Shown: positions 30,102 to 38,371 of the stretch, piece by piece
Layout of the letters: every line of letters starts with the position of its first letter
How positions within the stretch are numbered: position 1 is the first letter of the stretch
From: an uncultured Eubacteriales bacterium
GTDB taxonomy: Bacteria > Bacillota > Clostridia > Oscillospirales > Oscillospiraceae
DNA length: 64,000 nt
NCBI GenBank assembly: GCA_900552015.1
Contig: URXY01000001.1
Coordinates: 23,936 to 87,935, forward strand
Reading direction: 5' to 3'
Made by a program: the position numbers and the translations under genes
Notes under the pieces: model-generated
Seen by the model: only the letters and a program-made list of their open reading frames with translations
Database searches by the model: none
What the model was told of the DNA's origin: nothing

Positions 30102-30896
30102 ATGATTCAAAAGGGAGATCCGCTGAACCTCACTGGTAAGGTCGCTGTTATCACGGGTGCAGGTTCCGGCATCGGTCTGGGCGTTGCTCAGATGCTGTCC
30201 GCTTATGGCGCGAGCGTCGCCATCGTCGACGTGAGCCCCAAGTCCGAGGCTGCCGCGCAGGAGCTGCGCGATGCTGGCCGCGACGCCGCCTTCTTCCAGT
30301 GCGACGTTACCAACGAGCAGAGCGTCATCGACACCGTCAACGCCATCGTGGCCAAGTTTGGCCGCATCGATATCCTGCACAACAACGCAGGTGTCACCGT
30401 CCGTAAGTCCATCGACCAGCTCGAGGAGAAGGAGTGGGACTTCGTTCTGGATGTGGGTCTCAAGGGCCTGTTCCTGATGAGCAAGCACGTCATCCCCGAG
30501 ATGCGCAAAGTCGGTGGCGGTTCCATCGTCAACACCGGCTCGGGCTGGGGCCTCAAGGGCGGCGATCAGGCTGCTGCGTACTGCGCTGTTAAGGGCGGTA
30601 TCGTCAACGTGACCCGCGCTATGGCCATCGACCACGGTAAGGACAACATCCGCGTCAACTCCATCAACCCCGGTGACACCGTCACCGCGATGATGATCAG
30701 CGAGGGCCGTCAGACCGGCGAGATCAAGAGCGATGCCGATATCGACGCGTTCCTCAAGTCTTGCGGCAGCGGCCGCCCGCTCGCCCGTATCGGCCAGCCC
30801 GAGGACATCGCCAAGGGCGTTCTGTTCCTGTGCTCTGACCTGGCTTCCTGGGTCACCGGCGCTGCGCTCGTCGTTGACGGCGGCGGCATCGCCTAA
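30102..30896 (+). CDS. SDR-family NAD(P)-dependent oxidoreductase
   Basis: The 264-residue classical short-chain dehydrogenase has a cofactor site VAVITGAGSGIGLGVAQML (TGxxxGxG), an Asp at the end of beta-2 (AIVDVS) suggesting NAD(H) preference, NNAG (DILHNNAGVTV), and the catalytic YCAVK within GSGWGLKGGDQAAAYCAVKG. It closes with SWVTGAALVVDGGGIA. GAAAGGAGATCACTATT precedes the ATG. It is the first gene after the sigma-54 promoter and lies 45 bases upstream of gcvPA, so it should act in the same catabolic route. The substrate is unknown. Confidence 0.9.
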   Translation: MIQKGDPLNLTGKVAVITGAGSGIGLGVAQMLSAYGASVAIVDVSPKSEAAAQELRDAGRDAAFFQCDVTNEQSVIDTVNAIVAKFGRIDILHNNAGVTVRKSIDQLEEKEWDFVLDVGLKGLFLMSKHVIPEMRKVGGGSIVNTGSGWGLKGGDQAAAYCAVKGGIVNVTRAMAIDHGKDNIRVNSINPGDTVTAMMISEGRQTGEIKSDADIDAFLKSCGSGRPLARIGQPEDIAKGVLFLCSDLASWVTGAALVVDGGGIA

Positions 30897-30941
30897 GTTT
30901 CGACACCCGACTTTTAGATATAGACAGAAAGGACGACTGTA

Positions 30942-32336
30942 ATGAGTGTGAAAGGCTTTAAGAGCCATCCTTACATCCCCAACTCCGTTCCCGAAGTGGA
31001 ACAGGAGATGCTGCGTGAGATCGGCCTGACCTCTCTCGAAGAGCTGCACGAAGAAGTGCCCGACGAGATCATCCTGAAAGAAAACATGGACCTGCCCGAG
31101 GCGTTCGGCTCTGAGTACGAGCTGCGCCGCCACGTGGAAAAGCTGCTCAAGAAGAACAGCTCCTGCGCGGATAACCTCAACTTCCTCGGTGCGGGCTGCT
31201 ATCAGCACTATGTCCCCGCCATCTGCGACGAGATCAACGGCAAGGGCGAGTTCCTCACCGCTTACGGCGGCGAGAGCTACAACGACTTCGGCCGTTTCCA
31301 GTCCCTCTTCGAGTATGAGAGCATGATGGCAGAGCTGCTCGACATGGAAGTGGTCAACGTCCCGACGATGGACTACTCCCAGGCCGCCGCGACCGCGATC
31401 CGCATGGGCTCCCGCGTCGCGGGGCGCACCGGCGTGCTCGTGCCCGCCTCCATGGACCGTGAGAAGCTCGCCGTCGTGAAGAACTACTGCACGCCTGACC
31501 TCCAGATCGAGGAAGTCAAGTGCGACGATAAGACCGGCTGCATCGATGTTGCCGACCTGAAGGCCAAGCTGAACGACTCCATCGGTGTCGTTTACTTCGA
31601 GAACCCCAACTACTTCGGCGGTCTGGAGATCAGCGCCCGCGAGATCGCGAACGCCGCGCATGACGCCGGTGCTCAGTGCGTCGTCGGTGTGGACCCCATC
31701 TCCCTCGGCGTTGTCGCCGTTCCGCACAGCTACGGCGCGGACATCGTCTGCGGCGACCTGCAGCCCCTCGGCATCCACATGAACTACGGCGGCGGCCAGT
31801 CCGGCTTCATGGCCACGATGGACGACCCGACCTACGTTCTCGAATTCCCCTCCCGCCTCTTCGGTATCTGCCGTACCAACACCGAGGGCGAGTATGCCTT
31901 CGCCGACGTTGCGTATGACCGTACCTCGTTTGGTCACCTGCGTGATAAGGCCAAGGAGTACGTCGGCACGCAGACCGCCCTGTGGGGCATCACCGCCGGC
32001 GTGTATCTTGCCACCATGGGTCCCCAGGGTATGCAGGAGGTCGGCGAGACCATCATGCAGAACGCCCAGTATGCCGCGAGTAAGCTCGCGGCCCTGCCCA
32101 ACGTCTCCCTGCGTTTCTCCGCTCCGTTCTTCAAGGAGTTCGTTCTGGACTTCAACAAGACCGGCAAGACCGTCGAGGAGATCAACAAGGCGCTGCTTGA
32201 GAAGCACATCTTCGGCGGCAAGGATCTCTTCCGTGACTTCCCCGCGCTCGGCCAGTGCGCCATGTACTGCGTGACGGAGGTCCACACCAAGGAGGATATC
32301 GACACGCTCGTTTCCGCGCTGAGCGAGATCCTGTGA
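30942..32336 (+). CDS. gcvPA: Glycine dehydrogenase (decarboxylating) subunit 1
   Basis: The 464-residue protein is the N-terminal half of the P-protein as found in Firmicutes with split GcvP. Typical stretches are MSVKGFKSHPYIPNSVPEVE, FLGAGCYQHYVPAICDEING, FLTAYGGESYNDFGRFQSLF, GGGQSGFMATMDDPTYV and the C-terminal CAMYCVTEVHTKEDIDTL. Common family text reads YTPYQPE at the position of AYGGESYND, so this copy diverges at a conserved spot. With subunit 2 it decarboxylates glycine and loads aminomethyl on GcvH. No gcvT, gcvH or lpd lies nearby. AGAAAGGACGACTGTA precedes the ATG. Confidence 0.88.
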   Translation: MSVKGFKSHPYIPNSVPEVEQEMLREIGLTSLEELHEEVPDEIILKENMDLPEAFGSEYELRRHVEKLLKKNSSCADNLNFLGAGCYQHYVPAICDEINGKGEFLTAYGGESYNDFGRFQSLFEYESMMAELLDMEVVNVPTMDYSQAAATAIRMGSRVAGRTGVLVPASMDREKLAVVKNYCTPDLQIEEVKCDDKTGCIDVADLKAKLNDSIGVVYFENPNYFGGLEISAREIANAAHDAGAQCVVGVDPISLGVVAVPHSYGADIVCGDLQPLGIHMNYGGGQSGFMATMDDPTYVLEFPSRLFGICRTNTEGEYAFADVAYDRTSFGHLRDKAKEYVGTQTALWGITAGVYLATMGPQGMQEVGETIMQNAQYAASKLAALPNVSLRFSAPFFKEFVLDFNKTGKTVEEINKALLEKHIFGGKDLFRDFPALGQCAMYCVTEVHTKEDIDTLVSALSEIL

Positions 32337-32355
32337 TGAAAGGAGACGAAAGAAA

Positions 32356-33921
32356 ATGAAAAAAATCGATAGAAGTTCCAAGGTTCGCACCGGATTCCAT
32401 CAGGCAAAGTGGGACGAGCCCGTCATTTTCGAGCTGAGCAAGCACGGCGAGCGCGGCATCCTGGTCAACAAGGCCGACGCGCAGGTCGCTGCCAGCGTGG
32501 AAGGCGTGAACGCGCTTCCTGAATTCCTCAAGCGCAAGGAGGCTCCGGCCCTTCCTGAAATTTCCCAGCCCCGCGTGCTGCGCCACTATTCCCGCCTTGC
32601 GCAGGAGACCCTCGGCGCTGACGTGAACATCGAGATCGGCCAGGGCACCTGCACCGTCAAGTACAGCCCCAAGGTCAACGATCAGCTCGCGAACCTGCCT
32701 CAGATGCGCGAGATGCACCCCCTGCAGGACGAGAGCACCTGCCAGGGCATCATGGAGATCATGTACAACACCGGTAAGTATATGTGCGAGATCTCTGGCA
32801 TGGACCGCTTCTCCTTCCAGCCCAGCGGCGGCTCCCAGGGCATCTTGGGCATGGCGTCCCTCGTGTACGCCTACTACAAGTCCCGCGGTGAGGAGAAGGA
32901 GCGCAACGAGATCATCACCACGATCTACTCCCACCCCTCCGACGCTGCGGCACCGCACGTCAAGGGCTTCAAGATCATCTACCTGCATCCGGATGAGAAC
33001 GGTTATCCCGACTATGAGGCCTTCAAGGCTGCCGTCAACGAGCACACCGCCGCCTTCTTTGTCGCCAACCCCGAGGATACCGGCGTTTACAACAAGAACG
33101 TGCTCAAGTTCACCAAGCTCGTCCACGAGCACGGCGGCCTGTGCGCTTACGACCAGGCGAACGCCAATGGCCTTCTCGGCGTGACCCGCGCGCGCGACGC
33201 CGGCTTTGATATGTGCTTCTTCAACCTGCACAAGACCTTCTCCACCCCGCACGGCTGCGGCGGCCCCGCCTGCGGCGCTGTCGGCTGCTCGAAGGAGCTC
33301 GAAAAGTTCCTGCCCGCGCCGCTGATCGGCTTCGACGGTGAGAAGTATTTCTACGATTACGAGACCACGAGCAACCCGTCCGCCATCGGCAAGATCCGCG
33401 AGTTCAACGGTGTTGCACCGGTCGTGCTCAAGGCCTATGCCTGGATCCGTTCCATGGGCCCCGACGGCCTGTATCAGGTCGCCAAGACCGCGGTCCTGAA
33501 CAACAACTATATGTTCAAGAAGCTCATGGAGCTCCACTGCGTGGACGCGCCCTACATCCCCGGCAAGCAGCGCATCGAGCAGTGCCGCTACACGCTCGAG
33601 ACCCTCGCCAAGGAGACCGGTGTCGGCACCGCGGATGTTCAGCGCCGCATGATGGACTTCGGTATGCACTACTGGCAGAGCCATCACCCCTACTATGTCC
33701 CCGAGCCGATGACCCTCGAGCCCACCGAGACCCCGTCTAAGGAGGACATCGACGAGTACATCGAGACCCTCAAGTATGTCTTCAACGAGGCCTATAACGA
33801 CCCCGAGAAGGTCAAGAACGCGCCGTATCAGAGCGTCTGCCACCAGCTCGATGAGTCCAACATGGACGATCCTGAGCAGTGGGCTGTGACCTGGCGCTGC
33901 TACCTGCGCAAGTTCCAGTGA
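32356..33921 (+). CDS. gcvPB: Glycine dehydrogenase (decarboxylating) subunit 2
   Basis: The 521-residue PLP-bearing half has RFSFQPSGGSQGILGMAS, TTIYSHPSDAAAPHVKGFK, and the cofactor Lys in CFFNLHKTFSTPHGCGGPAC. It ends with an extended C-terminal region to YLRKFQ. The canonical QPNAGAQGE reads QPSGGSQGI here, and other family positions also vary, so the enzyme may have shifted specificity. AAAGGAGACGAAAGAAA precedes the ATG, 19 bases after gcvPA. Its stop overlaps the GTG start of the next gene by four bases. Confidence 0.88.
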   Translation: MKKIDRSSKVRTGFHQAKWDEPVIFELSKHGERGILVNKADAQVAASVEGVNALPEFLKRKEAPALPEISQPRVLRHYSRLAQETLGADVNIEIGQGTCTVKYSPKVNDQLANLPQMREMHPLQDESTCQGIMEIMYNTGKYMCEISGMDRFSFQPSGGSQGILGMASLVYAYYKSRGEEKERNEIITTIYSHPSDAAAPHVKGFKIIYLHPDENGYPDYEAFKAAVNEHTAAFFVANPEDTGVYNKNVLKFTKLVHEHGGLCAYDQANANGLLGVTRARDAGFDMCFFNLHKTFSTPHGCGGPACGAVGCSKELEKFLPAPLIGFDGEKYFYDYETTSNPSAIGKIREFNGVAPVVLKAYAWIRSMGPDGLYQVAKTAVLNNNYMFKKLMELHCVDAPYIPGKQRIEQCRYTLETLAKETGVGTADVQRRMMDFGMHYWQSHHPYYVPEPMTLEPTETPSKEDIDEYIETLKYVFNEAYNDPEKVKNAPYQSVCHQLDESNMDDPEQWAVTWRCYLRKFQ

Positions 33922-35024
33922 AAAAATTAGGGCTGATCGTAAATCCCATTGCAGGGATGGGCGGCAGCGTCGGACTGAAGGGCACCGACGGCGTGGCAGC
34001 GGAAGCTGCCCGCCTCGGCGCCGTCCGTCATTCAGGGGACCGCGCGGCTGCCGCGCTCAAAGAGCTCCTGCCGTTCGGCGAGGAGATGACGGTCCTGTGC
34101 GCAAGCGGGGAGATGGGCGAGTCGCTCGTCAAAGGCTTAGGCTTCCCCCATGTCGAATGCGTGTATGAGACCGGGGCGGAGACGACCTCGGACGACACCA
34201 AACGCGCCGCGCAAGCGATGAAGGATGCAGACCTCCTGCTTTTTGCGGGCGGCGACGGCACCGCGCGCGATATTTTTGCAGCCCTCGGTGATAAGGCTGT
34301 CGCCATCGGCATCCCGGCGGGCGTGAAGATACACTCGCCTGTGTACGCCATCCGCCCCGAGGCGGCGGGCAAGCTGGCGCTCAAGTATCTTGAGGGCCGC
34401 TGCCGCCACACCTACGAGGCCGAGGTCGTCGATATCGACGAGGCGGCCTACCGCGATGGCCGCGTGAGCACGAGCCTGTACGGCTATCTCACGGTGCCCG
34501 ACGAGCGCGACTATATGCAGCACGGCAAGGCGCCCTCGCCGGTGAGCGAGCATGCCCAGCAGTGCGCCATCGCCGACGAGATGATCGACCGCCTGAAGCC
34601 GGACACCTATTATCTGGTCGGTCCAGGCTCCACCACGCGCACGCTGATGGATGAGCTGGGGCTTCCCGACACGCTCATCGGCGTGGACCTCATCTGCAAC
34701 AGGGAGCTCGTGCAGTCCGATCTCAGCGAGGCCGATATTTTAAAGCGCCTTGATGAAAAGCCGACGCATCTCATCGTCACGCCGACCGGCGGGCAGGGGT
34801 ACCTGCTCGGGCGCGGCAACCAGCAGCTCAGCGCGAAGGTCCTCCGCCGCATCGGTAAGGAGAATCTCCACATACTTGCCACAAAGGAGAAACTCTTCCA
34901 CCTGCGGGGCCGCGCTTTGCTGGTGGACACCGGCGACGCCGAGGTCGACAAAATGCTCTGTGGATATGTCCGCGTCATCGTGGACTATCAGGAAGAGCAG
35001 ATGTGCCGTATCGGCACGGAATAA
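33918..35024 (+). CDS. AcoX-like ATP-NAD kinase-fold protein
   Basis: The 368-residue protein starts at a GTG that overlaps the gcvPB stop (GTGA), reading KKLGLIVNPIAGMGGSVGLK. The NAD-kinase/DAGK-fold motif is LLLFAGGDGTARDIFAAL, followed by IGIPAGVKIHSPVYAIRPE and a C-terminal part with YYLVGPGSTTRTLMDEL and LIVTPTGGQGYLLGRGNQQL. This is the COG3199/AcoX type, often encoded beside catabolic dehydrogenase operons and of unproven activity. Tight coupling to gcvPB says it serves this operon. A strong terminator follows. Confidence 0.85.
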   Translation: MKKLGLIVNPIAGMGGSVGLKGTDGVAAEAARLGAVRHSGDRAAAALKELLPFGEEMTVLCASGEMGESLVKGLGFPHVECVYETGAETTSDDTKRAAQAMKDADLLLFAGGDGTARDIFAALGDKAVAIGIPAGVKIHSPVYAIRPEAAGKLALKYLEGRCRHTYEAEVVDIDEAAYRDGRVSTSLYGYLTVPDERDYMQHGKAPSPVSEHAQQCAIADEMIDRLKPDTYYLVGPGSTTRTLMDELGLPDTLIGVDLICNRELVQSDLSEADILKRLDEKPTHLIVTPTGGQGYLLGRGNQQLSAKVLRRIGKENLHILATKEKLFHLRGRALLVDTGDAEVDKMLCGYVRVIVDYQEEQMCRIGTE

Positions 35025-35035
35025 GCACCAAAAAA

Positions 35036-35083
35036 TAAAAAAGGAGCGGTGCAAAGCGTCATGCTTTGCACCGCTCCTTTGCG
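35036..35083 (+). terminator. Terminator of the SDR-gcvPA-gcvPB-AcoX operon
   Basis: AAAGGAGCGGTGCAAAGC, loop GTCAT, GCTTTGCACCGCTCCTTT is an 18-bp perfect stem just after the operon. Confidence 0.92.
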
Positions 35084-35214
35084 TCAGCGCAAAAAAGCGG
35101 CGTGCGGGCAAAACTTTTGCTCGACGGCGGCGGGGGAAATGTACTACAATAGAGAAAAATACTTCGGCGCGGCCTTCCGCGCACGATCAAGAACAGCGAA
35201 AGAGGGACAACGAT

Positions 35215-36021
35215 ATGAAGATCGGTTTTATCGGCACGGGCAACATAGGCGGCGCGCTCGCGAGCGCCGCGGCGAAGAGCGGAAAGGTGGATATCCTGCT
35301 CGCCAACCGCACGGCAGAAAAGGCACAGGCGCTGGCGAACGCCATCGGCGCGGCGGTCTGCGACAACGCGGCGGCGGCAGGGGAGGCGGACCATCTGTTC
35401 CTCGGCGTCAAGCCGCAGATGATAGCGGGGATGCTCGCAGATATCGCGCCGGTACTGAAGGCGCGCGCAGAAAAGCCCGTGCTCATCAGCATGGCGGCGG
35501 GGCTGACCATCGAGACGATCCAGACCATGGCAGGTGGGAACTATCCCGTTATCCGCATCATGCCGAATATGCCTGCCGCCGTGGGCGAAGGCGTGATCTT
35601 CTACGCGTGCAGTGAAAACTGCGAAAAGGCGGATGTGGAGGCGTTCCTTTCCTACATGGCTCCCGCGGGCAAGCTCTTTGCACTGGAGGAAAAGCTGCAC
35701 GACGCAGGCTCGGCGGTCGCTGGCTGCGGCCCTGCCTTCGCCGCGATGTTTTTAGAGGCGCTGGCTGACGGCGGCGTTGCCTGCGGACTGCCGCGCGCGG
35801 CGGCCATCCAGTATGCCGCGCAGATGATGCTCGGCACGGCGAAGATGGTGCTGGAGACCGGTGAGCATCCCGATGTGCTCAAAGACCGCGTGTGCTCGCC
35901 CGGCGGCACGACCATCCAGGGCGTGCGCGCACTTGAGACTGCGGGTCTGCGCGGCGCGGTATTCAACGCCGTTATCGCCGCCTACGAGAAGAACGCGGAT
36001 CTCAAAAAGGCGAACGACTGA
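35215..36021 (+). CDS. proC: Pyrroline-5-carboxylate reductase
   Basis: The 268-residue enzyme reduces pyrroline-5-carboxylate to proline. It begins MKIGFIGTGNIGGALASAAA (Rossmann GxGxxG). It carries LFLGVKPQMIAGMLADI, PVIRIMPNMPAAVGEGVIFY, the dimer/catalytic region GSAVAGCGPAFAAMFLEALA, and VCSPGGTTIQGVRALE. AGAGGGACAACGAT precedes the ATG at 35215; the frame upstream is a shadow of the AcoX-like gene. It is a separate transcription unit after the terminator. Confidence 0.95.
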   Translation: MKIGFIGTGNIGGALASAAAKSGKVDILLANRTAEKAQALANAIGAAVCDNAAAAGEADHLFLGVKPQMIAGMLADIAPVLKARAEKPVLISMAAGLTIETIQTMAGGNYPVIRIMPNMPAAVGEGVIFYACSENCEKADVEAFLSYMAPAGKLFALEEKLHDAGSAVAGCGPAFAAMFLEALADGGVACGLPRAAAIQYAAQMMLGTAKMVLETGEHPDVLKDRVCSPGGTTIQGVRALETAGLRGAVFNAVIAAYEKNADLKKAND

Positions 36022-36086
36022 GGCGGCAGGCATAGTATGCTGTGCGGGGCATCCCCAATTTTCAGCGGAAAGTGAGTGAAAAACCA

Positions 36087-36776
36087 ATGGCAGCGATCTC
36101 TCAGCAGCTCACCGATATCACGGTGCTCTCGATCGTGGTGCGTACCCTGCTCTCCACGTTCTGCGCAGGCACGCTCGGCTTTGAGCGCGAGCGGCACAAT
36201 CAGGCGGCGGGCTTTCGCACCTACATCATCGTGAGCGACGCTTCGGCGCTCGTGATGATGACAAATATCTTTGTTGCCGGCATCGGCGAGACGGACCTTG
36301 TGCGTATGTCGGCCTCCGTCATCACAGGACTTGGCTTTCTCGGCGCGGGCACGATCTTGGTGACGCGCAATCAGGAGGTGCGCGGTCTGACGACCGCGGC
36401 GGGCCTGTGGGCGGTCGCCATCATCGGCACGGCGTTCGGCGCGGGCTTTTACGCGGGCGGTCTCATCTGCTATGCGTTCATCTTCCTTGCCATGCAGGTG
36501 CTGCGGCGCGTGGACCTTCGCATCCGCAAGACGCAGCGCGTCTCCACCGTGTACTTCGAGATGGAGAGCAAGAGCACGGCGGGCCGGATCATCCGCCATG
36601 TGAAGAGCCGCGGGCATTACATCTGGGACCTCGATCTTTTCAGTGATGCACAGGCGGGGAGCGGCGGCCCCGTGTGCGGCACATTCACCCTGTGGGTGAA
36701 CGGCAGGACCACGCTCGACGAGGAGCTGCAGGAGCTCGAAAAGCTCGACGGTGTCAGCTATATGACACTGATGTAA
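36087..36776 (+). CDS. MgtC/SapB family membrane protein
   Basis: The 229-residue protein starts MAAISQQLTDITVLSIVVRT. Family motifs are AGTLGFERERHNQAAGFRTY, IVSDASALVMMTNIF, VITGLGFLGAGTILVTRNQE and VRGLTTAAGLWAVAIIGTAF. The C-terminal cytosolic ACT-like domain holds RVSTVYFEMESKSTAGRIIR. MgtC proteins are linked to Mg2+ limitation and acid or phosphate stress. The ribosome site is weak. An alternative start fifteen codons upstream has no better signal. Confidence 0.9.
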   Translation: MAAISQQLTDITVLSIVVRTLLSTFCAGTLGFERERHNQAAGFRTYIIVSDASALVMMTNIFVAGIGETDLVRMSASVITGLGFLGAGTILVTRNQEVRGLTTAAGLWAVAIIGTAFGAGFYAGGLICYAFIFLAMQVLRRVDLRIRKTQRVSTVYFEMESKSTAGRIIRHVKSRGHYIWDLDLFSDAQAGSGGPVCGTFTLWVNGRTTLDEELQELEKLDGVSYMTLM

Positions 36777-37145
36777 ACAGGAGCCTTCTGCGCGATCGTA
36801 TGGATACGGGCGTGGTGTTATCCTCCTTAATATAAATTTATCAGCCCTTCCGCTGCCGCCTCCATGGGGCGGCGCGGCAGAAAACCAGCGTTTATATCGT
36901 TAGATGTGAGAGCAGAAGATCGGGATATTCGATCAGGGCGGAGCAAGACACCTGTTATACGGGTGTCTTAACTCTTTTGGGTGCACACCGGCATAAAAAC
37001 GCGGAAAATTTCCTTCTGAACGGAAACTTTATACAGCTTGCCGAAGGAACGCGCGCCGCGGGGCGGGGATTCCGCCCGTTCGTCGATTGACAGCCCTTTT
37101 TCCGCGCCGTACAATGGGCAGTACCACGCAAAGAAGGGAAAAATC
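36777..37145. other. Intergenic region between mgtC and lrgA
   Basis: No gene is evident. A hairpin AAGACACC/GGGTGTCTT at 36945-36969 followed by AACTCTTTTG may end mgtC transcription. An earlier GC-rich inverted segment lies near 36855-36895. No riboswitch consensus was recognised. Confidence 0.5.
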
Positions 37146-37511
37146 ATGAAATACGTCAAACAATTCGGCATTATTCTGCTCGTTTCGCTCGTGGGCGAGC
37201 TGCTCAACTTTCTGCTGCCGCTGCCGGTGCCTGCCAGCATCTACGGTCTGGTCCTGATGTTCCTGTGTCTTATCACGGGCCTCATCAAGCTCGACGACGT
37301 GCATGACACGGCCTGCTTCCTCATCGAGATCATGCCCATCATGTTCATCCCGCCTGCCGTGGGCCTCATGGCCTCGTGGGACGTCATTCAGGCGAACCTG
37401 CTGGCCTATATCGTCATTGCGGTCGTGACCACCATCGTCGTGATGGGCGTCTCCGGCCTTGTGACGCAGGGCGTGCTGCGCAAGGGGAAGAAGGGGGCGG
37501 AGCAGAAATGA
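37146..37511 (+). CDS. lrgA: LrgA/CidA-family holin-like protein
   Basis: The 121-residue membrane protein starts MKYVKQFGIILLVSLVGELL. It has four hydrophobic segments and the CidA/LrgA motif LPLPVPASIYGLVLMFLCLI, followed by IMPIMFIPPAVGLMASWDVI. LrgA and LrgB were described as antiholin-like, and related pairs serve pyruvate or small organic acid transport in Bacillus and Streptococcus. GAAGGGAAAAATC precedes the ATG. The stop overlaps the lrgB start by ATGA. Confidence 0.92.
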   Translation: MKYVKQFGIILLVSLVGELLNFLLPLPVPASIYGLVLMFLCLITGLIKLDDVHDTACFLIEIMPIMFIPPAVGLMASWDVIQANLLAYIVIAVVTTIVVMGVSGLVTQGVLRKGKKGAEQK

Positions 37512-38197
37512 GCTTTTTTGAACAGTCCGTCTTTTTCGGCGTCTCGGTGAGCCTGCTTGCCTACGGCCTCGGCGTCGTGCTGCAGAAGAAATTCAAATTC
37601 GCGCTTTTTAACCCGCTGCTCATCTCCGTTATCGTGACCGTCGTGGTGCTTTTGACCGCGCACATCGACTACGACGTGTATTACGAGGGCGCGAAGTATT
37701 TGAGCTATCTCCTGACCCCCGCGACCGTGTGCCTCGCCGTGCCGCTGTATGAAAAGCTTGCACTTTTGAAACAGAACTGGAAGGCCATTTTTGCCGGCAT
37801 CTTCTCCGGTGTCATCACAACGCTTTGCAGCGTGTTCGTGATGAGCAAGCTCTTTGGCCTCACGCACGAGGAATACGTCACGCTCCTGCCCAAGTCCATC
37901 ACGACGGCCATCGGCATGGGCGTATCCGAAGAGCTCGGCGGCTACGTGACGCTGACCGTGGCCATGATCATCATCACCGGCATTTTCGGCAACGTCGTCG
38001 CTGTGGCGGTCTGCCGTATGTTCCACATCACCGAGCCCATCGCCAAGGGTGTTTGCATCGGCTCGGCCGCGCACGCGCTGGGCACGGCCAAGGCGCTCGA
38101 GATCGGCGAGGTCGAGGGCGCGATGAGCAGCCTGTCCATCGTTGTGGCGGGATTGCTCACGGTCGTCGGCGCATCGATCTTTGCAAACTTCATGTAA
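37508..38197 (+). CDS. lrgB: LrgB family protein
   Basis: The 229-residue multi-pass partner of LrgA starts MSFFEQSVFFGVSVSLLAYG. It carries NPLLISVIVTVVVLL, LTPATVCLAVPLYEKLALLK, and the highly conserved LLPKSITTAIGMGVSEELGG. IGSAAHALGTAKALEIGEVE is likewise typical. The ATGA overlap implies translational coupling. Its probable role is a two-part membrane exporter or importer of pyruvate-like acids, or lysis control; the sequence does not decide. A strong terminator follows. Confidence 0.94.
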   Translation: MSFFEQSVFFGVSVSLLAYGLGVVLQKKFKFALFNPLLISVIVTVVVLLTAHIDYDVYYEGAKYLSYLLTPATVCLAVPLYEKLALLKQNWKAIFAGIFSGVITTLCSVFVMSKLFGLTHEEYVTLLPKSITTAIGMGVSEELGGYVTLTVAMIIITGIFGNVVAVAVCRMFHITEPIAKGVCIGSAAHALGTAKALEIGEVEGAMSSLSIVVAGLLTVVGASIFANFM

Positions 38198-38201
38198 ACG
38201 G

Positions 38202-38231
38202 AAAAAGAGCATCGGCCGATGCTCTTTTTTA
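38202..38231 (+). terminator. Terminator of lrgAB
   Basis: AAAAAGAGCATCGG directly followed by CCGATGCTCTTTTTT is a perfect palindromic stem just past lrgB. Confidence 0.95.
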
Positions 38232-38371
38232 TGCAAGAGAGAAGAAAAAGACGGCATTTTGTTGCAATTTGGCGGAATCGTGTTAAGATAAAATGGATGA
38301 GGCAGTGCGGGAAACGGCCCTTCCAAGCCGGGGAAGTGTGTGTCCCCGGACCGGAGAAAAGAGGAAACGAT

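Noticed and set aside
36777..37145. Mg2+ riboswitch near mgtC
   Set aside because: The region is downstream of mgtC and ahead of lrgA, and no M-box consensus is visible.
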